Shown: in pieces, positions 5,917 through 15,700 of the stretch | How positions within the stretch are numbered: the stretch's first letter is position 1 | How the letters are laid out: every line of letters begins with the position of its first letter | DNA from: a virus | IMG/VR virus record: IMGVR_UViG_3300031379_000018 | Span: 1-27,205 of that record | Strand: one strand, 5' to 3' | Length of the DNA stretch: 27,205 nucleotides | Program-made: the position numbers and the translations under genes | Notes under the pieces: generated by a model | Told to the model about the DNA's origin: nothing | The model's input: the letters and a program-made list of their open reading frames with translations, nothing else | Databases searched by the model: none

Positions 5917-7177
5917 ACCTTATAGGGAGCTTATAGACAATGAGATACACCTGAACTTTCACCCCGGGCAGTCTAAGACATGGCAGAGCACTAAGAGGTT
6001 TATCGCCATGCAGGCCGGCACCCAGGGCGGGAAGACATGTTTTGGGCCGGACTGGCTCTACAGGGAGATTAAAAACCGTGGGGAAGGGGACTACTTAGCG
6101 GTAACATCTACCTTCCCTCTGCTAGAGCTCAAGATGCTGCCTGAGTTCCTGGCTCTCTTTGTTGACTTGCTTCACTTAGGCACTTACTCCGACTACAAAA
6201 AGGTTTTAACCTTCCATAGCGGCAAGACGAGAGTGATTTTCGGCAGTGCTACCCATCCCGAGTCTTTGGAGTCAGCTACGGCTAAGGCGGCATGGCTTGA
6301 CGAACCTGGGCAAAAGCAGTTCAGGCGGGATACATGGGAAGCGGTGCAAAGGCGTCTTTCTATTTACCAGGGAAGGGCACTATTCACAACCTCTCTTTAC
6401 TGCTTGGGCTGGTTTAAGAACGAGGTTTACGACCTATGGGAGGCTGGCGACCCTGATTATGATGTAATCATATTCGACTCCACAATGAACCCGGCTTTTC
6501 CGCAGGCTGAGTTTGAGAGAGTCCGCTTAAGGCTTCCGACCTGGAAGTTCAATATGTTTTATCGCGGGAGATACGATAAACCCGAAGGGCTTATCTACTC
6601 CTCGTTTAATCCCCAGCACTGCTTAAAGGCAAGCTTCGAGATACCTAAAAACTGGCTAATCTATGTAGGGCATGACTTCGGAGCTGCTAACCCTGCTGCT
6701 ATCTTCTTCGCTGAAGACCCGGGGACTGGGCTCCTGTGGGCTTTTCACGAATACCGCCCTGGTGCTGGCAAGAGCGTATCTGAGCATGTGGCTGAGTTTA
6801 AGAGGATAACCGAAGGTTACACAGTGGTTAAGAGAGTGGGGGGCAGCCACCAGGAAGAGGAGATTAGGCAGGCTTATGATGCTCATGGCTGGGCGATAAG
6901 CGAACCCCCGGAGATGAACCGCAAGGTAGAGACTCAAATCGCTAAGGTATTCGCATGGCACAAGCTCAACAGGATTATGGTATTCAAAGACCTCTTGGGC
7001 TACCTGGACGAGAAGCAATCGTTTTCCCGAAAGCTGGATGAGCGATACCAACCTACCGATGAGATAGAGAACGAATCTCACTATCACCTTATGGCAGCAG
7101 AACGCTACATCATAGCAGACCTGGATGAACCTGATAGGGCAGTAAATAAGGAAGAGGCGGAGGCTTGGCAATTCTAA
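5894..7177 (+). CDS. terL: Terminase large subunit
   Basis: This 427-residue protein is the ATPase-nuclease that drives DNA into the prohead. Walker A is AGTQGGKT at residues 41-48. Walker B and the catalytic glutamate are AAWLDE at 132-137. The C-terminal RNase H-like nuclease begins with YVGHDFGAANPAA, where Asp261 is the likely first metal ligand. GGSHQEEEIRQ near 316 and NESHYHLMAAERY near 393 cover the later acidic positions. The length is normal for a Terminase_6-type protein. The start overlaps the small subunit gene and has AGAGGA upstream. Confidence in the assignment is high; the exact later nuclease residues are inferred. Confidence 0.95.
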   Translation: MAVAQEIRPYRELIDNEIHLNFHPGQSKTWQSTKRFIAMQAGTQGGKTCFGPDWLYREIKNRGEGDYLAVTSTFPLLELKMLPEFLALFVDLLHLGTYSDYKKVLTFHSGKTRVIFGSATHPESLESATAKAAWLDEPGQKQFRRDTWEAVQRRLSIYQGRALFTTSLYCLGWFKNEVYDLWEAGDPDYDVIIFDSTMNPAFPQAEFERVRLRLPTWKFNMFYRGRYDKPEGLIYSSFNPQHCLKASFEIPKNWLIYVGHDFGAANPAAIFFAEDPGTGLLWAFHEYRPGAGKSVSEHVAEFKRITEGYTVVKRVGGSHQEEEIRQAYDAHGWAISEPPEMNRKVETQIAKVFAWHKLNRIMVFKDLLGYLDEKQSFSRKLDERYQPTDEIENESHYHLMAAERYIIADLDEPDRAVNKEEAEAWQF

Positions 7178-7188
7178 AGGAGGGTTAT

Positions 7189-7416
7189 ATGGGACTACTT
7201 GAATATATCGGCAGCATTGGTGGGATAGCGGGGGTTCTCGCTGCTATCATTTTTCTCACCTACAAGAACATGGTCAAGCAACTGAGAGATGATAGAAAGT
7301 ATATGGAAGATAGGCTTACCGAAGTCATACATGACTACAACGAGGCAGTTCAGGCCAACACTAAAATCTCAGCCGAATTGTTCACATGGCTGAAGGCAAA
7401 GAACGGACACAGTTAA
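7189..7416 (+). CDS. Small protein with one TM helix and coiled coil
   Basis: This 75-residue protein starts at the ATG placed after AAAGGAGGG (7176-7184); an in-frame ATG 24 bases upstream lies inside the terL end and lacks that site. Residues 8-26 form one transmembrane helix (GGIAGVLAAIIFLTY). Residues 30-65 form a charged amphipathic or coiled-coil helix (QLRDDRKYMEDRLTEVI). This TM-plus-helix layout resembles small XhlA-like or holin-accessory proteins in phages. Its place right after terL and before the HExxH gene gives no decisive function. Confidence 0.65.
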   Translation: MGLLEYIGSIGGIAGVLAAIIFLTYKNMVKQLRDDRKYMEDRLTEVIHDYNEAVQANTKISAELFTWLKAKNGHS

Positions 7417-7422
7417 GGAGCA

Positions 7423-7764
7423 ATGAACAAGGATTTTGCTTTATTCCAAAAAGAGTTCAAAAGGTGGCAGAAGCTATTTGGGCTTACTGGCTATAAGGTT
7501 TATTTCAAATATGAGCCAGAAGAGGGTTATTTCGCAAGCCTTTCTGTCAACCAGGGGAATATGGTAGCTACTGCAACACTAAACAGTGAACTGCCTGACA
7601 AAGATAAACCCTTCAAGGATATTAAGCGAACTGCCAAGCATGAGGCAATACACTTATTAGTATCCAGATTAGAGAAGGATGGGCGTTATCGGTTCACATC
7701 TGAGGATGAAATCTATGAAGCCACCGAGGAATTAGTATTTAGGCTAGAGGATTTAATCCCTTAA
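7423..7764 (+). CDS. HExxH metallopeptidase-like protein
   Basis: This 113-residue protein contains a zinc-protease signature KHEAIHLL with His73, Glu74 and His77. A Glu-rich helix follows (EIYEATEELVFRLE, residues 96-109), where Glu99, Glu102 or Glu103 could be the third ligand, giving a minimal gluzincin-like or SprT-like fold. The N-terminal YKVYFKYEPEEGYFASL reads as two strands, as in these families. The AAGGAG site lies only two bases from the ATG, unusually close. It lies between terminase and portal genes, so a role in head maturation is possible. Loss of activity or a purely structural role cannot be excluded. Confidence 0.6.
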   Translation: MNKDFALFQKEFKRWQKLFGLTGYKVYFKYEPEEGYFASLSVNQGNMVATATLNSELPDKDKPFKDIKRTAKHEAIHLLVSRLEKDGRYRFTSEDEIYEATEELVFRLEDLIP

Positions 7765-7773
7765 GGAGCAATT

Positions 7774-9537
7774 ATGGCAGACGAAACCACAAACGAATAC
7801 AAGGTATTTGACAATAAGCGGGGAACACTGAAGCCCATACATGACCGGATGGACGTGGACGAGGCTCTTTACTTCCTCAAGCCCTACAAGATGATGATGC
7901 TGGATGACCCCAACAAGGAAATGCCAGATGTCGCCAATGTTACGCTGAATGATTGCCTTCTCTATGCCGTTAAAGCCATATCAATACTCAGCGGTGCGAC
8001 CATGCAGGCAATCGTTGAGGGGCACAAATTAACGGACAAGCAAACTACCTTGATTGAGCAATTCCTCTCTGATGTCTACTACATGATAGACGAATGGCTA
8101 GAGAAAAAGGGTATATGGGGCCTAGGGCCTTTCGCCGATGAGCAGATAATGATTCGAGGTCATGTTGCTGCCCGTCCTTGTCTAAGGATAAGCAAAGATG
8201 GCGTGCTTATCCCTGATGTCACTCCCCTGGACACCCGGTTCTTCGCCCCGGAGTTGGGAGAAAACGGAATTGTTTGGGGAGCCCCATGGTTTACTCAGAC
8301 TAAAGAGGAACTGGAGCGGGAATATAGCAAGCCCGGTGACACGCTGCCGACTGTAGAGGGCAGCGAGAACGAAGTCGTGGACCTGTGGAACTCTGAAAAG
8401 AACCTCGTCTTTGTGCAAAAGGAAATAGCTCGACAGCAGCCTAACACCTATAAATACCCGCCTTTTGTCTATTCAGTCGTCCACGCTGGCTCCATGTTCT
8501 ATAGCAAAGATGCAGTGGAGCATCGTGGTGAAAGCATACTTTGGGCTGACCGTGAACTCTGGTCAGAGAAGAACGGCATCGCAACAATTCTAAAGACCAT
8601 AAGTGTCAATGCCTTATTCGCTGCCTTGCAGCTAGAGACCTCAAAGCCAGGGCAAGCCAAGAAGCCAAAGACATCACCCTACAAGCAAAGGACTGTGCAT
8701 CCAGTAGAGATAGGCGGTGGTTTTGCCGCTATGCCAGTCAACGACATAAAGAGAGCCACGACATTATACTACTCTATTGTCGAAACCGATGCACAGCGTG
8801 GAAGCCTGGCAGCGATTGATTATGGAACATTGAACTTCCCGCTTTCTTCGCTGGCAATGGCCAGGCTCACTGGCTCGCGAAACGACATATTCCTGCCCCG
8901 AGTGAATACGAAGGCGGTATTTTACCAGGCTCTCAGCCGCATGCTTATTAACCAGTGCATACAGCTAGACCAGCCTATAATCGTGGGGCCAGAGGGCAGC
9001 GAGAATGAATATAAACCAGATGACCTCAAGGGTGACTACACAATCAAATACCGGTTTTTCACTGAATCGGCAGAGCAACGGATAGCCAATTTCGCTATAG
9101 CCAAGGATGCAAGTAACTTCTACAGTAGAGACACTATAAGGCGGGAGTTCCTGAACGATAAAGACCCCGACGGGGAAGAGATTAAGTTTCTGTCCCAGCA
9201 AGCTGAAGGTGTAGATGAGGTTCTCTTCCTATTCAGGAGAGGAAGAAAGTTGGTTGAACCTGTCAAAAAGGGTGATAAGCTAAGCCGACAAGCCAAAATT
9301 GAGGCTCGCATATTGGCTCAGAGGATACGCACAATTCTAAGGCAGAGGAAGGCTATGGGGCGCTTGAGCGGGTTAGAAGCTGATGGTTTCCCCAATGTCC
9401 AGGCTGAAGGTAAGCCTAAACCTTCGCTAGAGGAAGGTGGTGGAGGGAATCCTGCCGGCAAAGCTGCACAAAGACCATCAATGCTAAGTAGAGCTCCAAT
9501 GCAAGAAGAAGCTATCGAGGAGGCTGAAAATGAGTAA
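7774..9537 (+). CDS. Portal protein
   Basis: This 587-residue protein lies between the terminase and the head genes, where phage portal proteins are found. The layout fits: an N-terminal helical region, a beta-rich middle part (RPCLRISKDGVLIPDVTPLD) and a long helical wing and stem region (ESAEQRIANFAIAKDASNFY then IRREFLNDKDPDGEEI). The C-terminal 60 residues are low-complexity (GGGGNPAGKAAQRPSM), as in the barrel or tail of many portals. It has AAGGAG five bases from the ATG. As a dodecameric ring it would form the DNA channel and bind terminase and connector. I do not see a fused MuF domain. Confidence 0.85.
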   Translation: MADETTNEYKVFDNKRGTLKPIHDRMDVDEALYFLKPYKMMMLDDPNKEMPDVANVTLNDCLLYAVKAISILSGATMQAIVEGHKLTDKQTTLIEQFLSDVYYMIDEWLEKKGIWGLGPFADEQIMIRGHVAARPCLRISKDGVLIPDVTPLDTRFFAPELGENGIVWGAPWFTQTKEELEREYSKPGDTLPTVEGSENEVVDLWNSEKNLVFVQKEIARQQPNTYKYPPFVYSVVHAGSMFYSKDAVEHRGESILWADRELWSEKNGIATILKTISVNALFAALQLETSKPGQAKKPKTSPYKQRTVHPVEIGGGFAAMPVNDIKRATTLYYSIVETDAQRGSLAAIDYGTLNFPLSSLAMARLTGSRNDIFLPRVNTKAVFYQALSRMLINQCIQLDQPIIVGPEGSENEYKPDDLKGDYTIKYRFFTESAEQRIANFAIAKDASNFYSRDTIRREFLNDKDPDGEEIKFLSQQAEGVDEVLFLFRRGRKLVEPVKKGDKLSRQAKIEARILAQRIRTILRQRKAMGRLSGLEADGFPNVQAEGKPKPSLEEGGGGNPAGKAAQRPSMLSRAPMQEEAIEEAENE

Positions 9538-9706
9538 AGACCTCGACTTTGAATTTACTGTAGATGACTTTGACCGAATGGTTCTTGAGGCTCTTGAAGA
9601 TGATGAGGGAGTAGAAAAGAAGCCCAAGACAACCAGGCCGAACTTCCTAGAGATGCTACGAACTGGTGGCCAGCTAGGAAAACTTAATACTGGGAAAGAG
9701 GAATGA
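9530..9706 (+). CDS. Small acidic phage protein
   Basis: This 58-residue acidic protein overlaps the portal stop by eight bases and the start of the giant gene by four (ATGA arrangement). GAGGAGG lies upstream of the ATG. The N-terminal half is strongly acidic (DLDFEFTVDDFDRMVLEALEDD without any motif); the C-terminal half is basic and Gly-containing (TTRPNFLEMLRTGG). Its position between the portal and the giant virion-type protein suggests a chaperone or adaptor, which is inference only. Confidence 0.6.
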   Translation: MSKDLDFEFTVDDFDRMVLEALEDDEGVEKKPKTTRPNFLEMLRTGGQLGKLNTGKEE

Positions 9707-12700
9707 ATGGATTTACTCTAAACGAAAAGGACTTGCTAAAACAATACGGGCAGGCAAAGCAGCTAGAGATTGAGCGCTTACTGTCGCAATATGGGACTTC
9801 CCTCAAAGATGTCAGGGAGATGTATCCCCAGCTAACAACTGCTATTGAGCAGAAAAGGCTAACGACTACCTTCCCCACACAGCCTTTGTTCTTTACACCT
9901 TCTGAAGCTGCTCAAATGGGTTTAGCACTTCAGGAAGGCTGGATGCTCAAGATGAGTCCGATAGAAGGCAACGGCGGTTTTACTTCTAGCCTTATTACCC
10001 CTCAGAAGTGGGAGATTACTGAGGATGACATGTACATATCACCATCTGGCGACCAATTGGCTAGAGCTGACATGGAGGCACTTCTAGGCGAACCAACGGG
10101 AGCCTTTGAGGCTACTCCATACCCTCTGACTGTAGAGGACTTAACCGAAGAAGGTAAGAGTGCATACCAGGAATATCAAGGAGCTGGTGGCGCCTTAGAT
10201 GTCAAAGGCTGGGTGGACTTAAGAGAGAGGCAGCAGCTTGAAACCGAGCAAGTATTCGGAGCTGTTTTCCCCGAGAAGGATATTCAGGAAGTCGTAGATT
10301 ATATCAACACTGACGCAGAGGGTTTTCTGGCAGATATACGGGAAATTGGCAGGACTGGGGGAACTGAGGCACTGCTACGATATTTGATACCAGAAATTAC
10401 CGAAGCAGACTTTCAGGATATATTTGGCACGGCGGTAACTGCCCCAGGATACATACCTGAGAGCAAGCTGGAAGATGCGTGGGATGCGGTTATTGCCGGT
10501 GCTATGGGATTTAAGCAAAATATAGAAACATTCCTGTTCACAAATCCACCGCCAGACCCCGAAAAGAACCCAGAGGCTTATTCAGCTTGGGCTACTCATA
10601 CAACTGCAATAGCTCCAGAATTTTTCCCACAATATGCACAAGCACAATATGAACAGGGGATGCAAAACACGATAGCAGGATATTTACGGAGAAGGACAGA
10701 ACACGAAACCTTTTGGGCTGAGCATCCTGAACTGGCACCAAGACCTGAATATCTGGAAAACCCCTTTGATAACCCTAGTTTGCTTAAAGACCCGGGTTAT
10801 TGGGCTTATTCAATTTCAAGTAGTTTAGCCTATACCTTAGCTGTTATGGGAACGATAGTAGGAGTAAGCGCCGTAGCGACTCCTTTTGCTGGAATACCGG
10901 CAGGGTTAGCCCTGGCAGCAATGCCTGAAGCCGGCAGTATGATTGATGAATTGGTGAGTAAAGGAGTTCCCATTGAGGAAGCTACAAAATGGGGTGAACG
11001 CTATGGACTCATTGCTGGGGGGATTGAAACAGCGTCAGACTTACCATTCTTAGGATTGGTATTCAAGCCTATTAAGGCAGCAGTTCAACCAATGTGGAAT
11101 ACCATCTTCAGGGGAGTAGCAAGTCGGATTACCAAGAAGATATTGACCGGCCTTGTTATCACGCAGACTGAAGCCTTAGAGGAAGTATTTACACAGGTAA
11201 TACATAACGCTATCCTCAAGCATTATGACGAAACGCAATCTCTTATGGAGGGTGTGAGCCATGCTTACATTCAGGCGACAATAGCCTCAACACCCTTTGG
11301 TGCTATCGGTGGGTATGCCTCGTTTAATACATTCTACGACAGGCTTTCGCCCCAGATGCAGCAGCAATACAGTGGGTTGGTTGAAAGGTTTAAGGATGCT
11401 GGACTCACCGAACAGGAAGCTCAGGTGCAGGCTGCTAATGAGCTGGCTAAGACTACTGAGGGCGAAGCGGAGCTTTCTGAGGCTATCGAGGCAGCACAAG
11501 AGGAATACTTGGAAGAGCATCCTGAGGCAAAACTCCCAAGCCAAGAGCCTGTTATCCCTACTCTACCAGAGAGTATTCTCCAAGATATGAGGGTAGCGGA
11601 TGAGATTGCGAAGAAGGGTGTGCCTGTTACGCCAGAGGTTACGAAAATATCTGAACCAGAAGGCATTAAGCTTTTAAGGAATATCATAGAAGATTATCAA
11701 AATAGGAAACAAAACTATGTAGAATTTCTAATAGGAACCAACTGGCAGTACCCAGGAGATTCTAAATTAGATATTCACCAGTTGGAGAATGACCTAGAAA
11801 AAGCAGGTTATTTCAATGTAAAAGCATTTTGGGATGAGATAGCACAATCGAAAGCAGCAATCCCCAAAGCCAAAGCTGAAGCCAAAGAACCTTGGCAGAT
11901 GACAGAGGGGGAATACAACAACTATATTAACCAACTCCAGAAAGCCCAAAGTCGTGGTTTGACGGAGACATTAACAACCAAAATGGCAAAAGCCTCTGAT
12001 GAATTATCTCGCATTCAAGGTGGGCGTTCTCATAGATGGCAGGTAGAAAAAGCCCTCTCAGAAGGCAAGCCCGTTCCCGCCGAAGTCCTAGCCGATTATC
12101 CTGACTTAGCAGTTCCCGAAATCGCCACAGGCAAGCCATATACCGCTACTGTCTATCGAGGTTATAAAGAGGGCGGTGCTCCTGTAGATGAAGGCTTGTT
12201 CGGCAAGGGGACTTACTACACGACTAACAAGGAATATGCTGAGACCTACGACGGCAAAGAGGTTATGACAGTCAATCTCAAAAACCCCTTCGTTATAAAG
12301 ACTCAACAAGAGGCTGAAGCCTTCTGGAATGAGACTACCAGACCCGCAAGGCAAGAGGCAATTAACGAGGGCAAGACAGTAGAGGAAGCTGACGAACTCG
12401 CTGCCCAAGCTGCTACAGATTATCTTAAGAAACGAGGGCATGATGGGCTTGTAGCCAGAGATATTATTGAAAAGGGCGATGAGATTGTAGTTTTTGAGCC
12501 TGAGAAGGCGGTGGGAGTTCCCAAAGCCGAAGCTGGTATGCCAGAAGCTGGTATGCAACCTTCTATGCTAGAGGAAGTGCCAGCAAAGGAAGTTAAACCT
12601 GCGCCGACAGGGAAATTAGTCCAGGCTCGCATGGACGACTATCTGAGGCTCAGGGAATATAACAAGCAGGCTACCACAGACCGAATTGCCGAGATTAAAA

Positions 12701-15700
12701 AGGCACTCGAAACCAAGGGCAGGTCAGCACTTGGGCTTAAAGGAAACCTGAGATTAGAGCTTGCCAGGCTTGAGGCATTACAGGAAGTTGACGCTGTAAA
12801 GAGTATTCAAGACCTCGATTCCTTAATCAGAGAGGTTCAAGCCGAATTATCAAATCGAGAACTCCCATATCATGGCGGGGCTCGAAATCTATTTAAGGGA
12901 TACACGATAAGACAGCTTGAAGAGATGCTGAATGTCTATAACCAGGCAAGACAATCAATGCAAGCTGAAGTGCCTGCGCTTGAACCAGCACCTAAGCCAG
13001 AGCCAAGCCAGAAAGATATTAACAGAGTTAAAACAGACCCGACCCCAGCATCCGATGAGATTATCCTGCAGAAGTTTATCGAGTGTATTAAGGATGCCAA
13101 GCCCGCAAGGGAAGTTACTGAGGTATTGAAACATCAGGAGTTATCAAGGCGTTCTGCTATCTTTGCTAGTATTTTACAGGGGGGAGAAGGATACAAGGCT
13201 TTTGAGAAGGCTAAGGGGGCTCTGAAGGGATTTTTACCACAGGGCGAGTATATCTTGGACTTGCAGAAGTTCGAGATAACCGATGCAGATATTGAGCGAA
13301 TGATTGACCGCATCCGCCTTGATAATAGTTTAAGGCCTTTTGAGAAACTCAATACTTATCAGGCTTTCACGAATTTGGTTATGGGGTCAATCCCGACTGA
13401 AGGTGAGCTCCTTCTCTTGGAAAGAGAGTTTGGCGCAGACTTCATTAAAGCCATTATGAGTAAAATGGCAGCAAGGGAGAGGGCAATCAGAATTATTCAG
13501 GACATAGCCAACATTCCACGAACCCTACAGACCTTTGCAGACCTATCTGCCAGTCTCAGGCAAGGGGCAGTTTTAGCCTTCGGGCAACCTGTCCAGTTTG
13601 CCACAGCTTTTAAGGCAGAGCTGAAGGTTGTGTTCAGCGAAAAGAACTTTAAGCTAATAAATGAGATTGTGCACAACAATGTGTATGCAGATTCGGCACG
13701 TGAACATGGACTTTACGTTGCTCCTATAGAAGAAGCTGTCAGAATTGAGGCCAGGGAAGAGGCTTTCAGAGGGAGGTTGATTGAGAAAGTGCCTGTTCTC
13801 GGTGCGATAGTTCGTGCTTCAGAGAGAGCTTATATCACGATGCTCAATGTCCTCAGAATTGAGACGTATGCCTATTACGCTCACCAGTGGGAGGGAACAG
13901 GTAAGACCAGTGGCGACTATGACAAATTGGCAGCGTTTATCAATCATGCCACCGGGCGCGGTGACCTAGGTGCGTTTAGCAGGGCAGGAGCTTGGCTTTC
14001 TGCTGCATTTTATTCACCTAGATTTATCATGTCCAGGCTCCAAGTGCCTCTTGATTTGATTAACACAACACCGGCAGTGCGAAAGGTGGTTGCTCGCAAC
14101 CTCGTAGCTTTCGTGGGCACAGGCATGATGGCACTAACTCTAGCAAAACTAGGTGGTGCAGAAACAGAAGATGATCCTCGCTCTAGCGACTTTGGGAAAA
14201 TTAAGATTGGTAATACTCGGATAGACTTCTGGGCTGGCTTTCAGCCTTATGTGCGCGTAATCACTCAGATAATTAACGAGGAACGGAAATCTACCAGGAC
14301 AGGTGAAGTCTATACGATTGACCCAATAGATGTTGGCGTTTATTTCTTCAGGTCAAAGCTCGCTCCAATGCCCGGGTTATTGTGGGATTTGAAGTCAGGC
14401 GAGACATTTATAGGTGAGGAATTAAGTGCCGAGAACGCTGAAAAGATAATCTTTGAAAAGCTAACTCCCCTGTTTATTCAGGACTTAGTTGAAGCTGTGA
14501 GGGATTCCGGGATAGCAGGTGTGGGATATGGGACACTAGCGTTGCTCGGTATTGGGGTTCAAACATGGAGCGATAATTGGGAAACGGCTGAACAGAAACT
14601 CGGCCTGCCACAAAGGGGTGATAATCTGCCTTACACAGTAGAAAATGCAGTTTACGATGTGGGAGATTACTACTCAGAAATAAGCAGAATGATTGGCGGG
14701 GCGACTTACGATATGCTTTCGGACAAATGGAATATATCTGAAATGGTATTATCGGTTGCCCAAGCTAAAGACATCGTAAGAGAGATAAACTTACTCCCTA
14801 ATAAGAGGCTGACCAGCATCAATGCTGACCCAGCTGAGGGAGATACCTTTGAGCAATATCACACACAATGGCTGGCTAGGCAGAAAATCACCGATGCAGA
14901 CGAATTAGACAAGTTCGATAAAGATTATCCAAAGGCTTATCTCGGGAATATGACTCAGGCTCAATATGTCTTATTAACGCAATACCACTCATTACCCGAC
15001 TCCCAGAAAGCAGAGTTTCTTGGTAATCATCCAGAGATTTATGCTAACCCTAGAGAGGATTGGCTAAGGACTCACCCTGAAGAAAACGCCCTGCTGGTTC
15101 TATGGGACAAGGCGAAAATATACAGTCTTGAGGCAGTCAATAAGGTGGAGGCGCTGGCTAAATCCTTAGACATACCTGAAAACGCTTTGATACTCCAAGA
15201 TTTAGATGCCGTTACACAACTGAAACTAAAGAACAAGGCTAATTCTGATTTGCTCGATGCTTACAGTGGGCTCGATGACACATTTAAGGGTCCAGATGGG
15301 CTTACCGCCAGGGATAGAGCTATTCAAGAATTATACACCGATAACCCTGAGTTCAGGGATGATATAAGGCGCATTGAGGCTTTGAATGTGGGGACGGAGG
15401 CAAACCCAACATTAGAAAGTATTGTCGAAGGCTGGGTCGAGAGAGGTCAGGTCGTTGATGAGTTCGGAGCCAGCAGCGTCGAGACTAGATTATGGCTGAT
15501 AGATAACAAGGAAGTCCGCCAATGGGCACTCGACAACAAATTATTAACCGATGATGGCTCAGACTGGAACGAGAACATTCTCAGGCTTCAGGTCGGCTAT
15601 CGAGAGGACTTTGACCTGTACGATTCCTACGGAGACAGGACATCACCCAATTATATTGAGGGGGATATACCTAGAGAAACCGCGCGGAAAGAACTTTTAT

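Noticed and set aside
11287-12632. Several reverse-strand and +2/+3 open frames inside the giant gene
   Set aside because: The giant gene has continuous domain-like sequence in one frame, and the alternatives have no ribosome-binding sites or known motifs.
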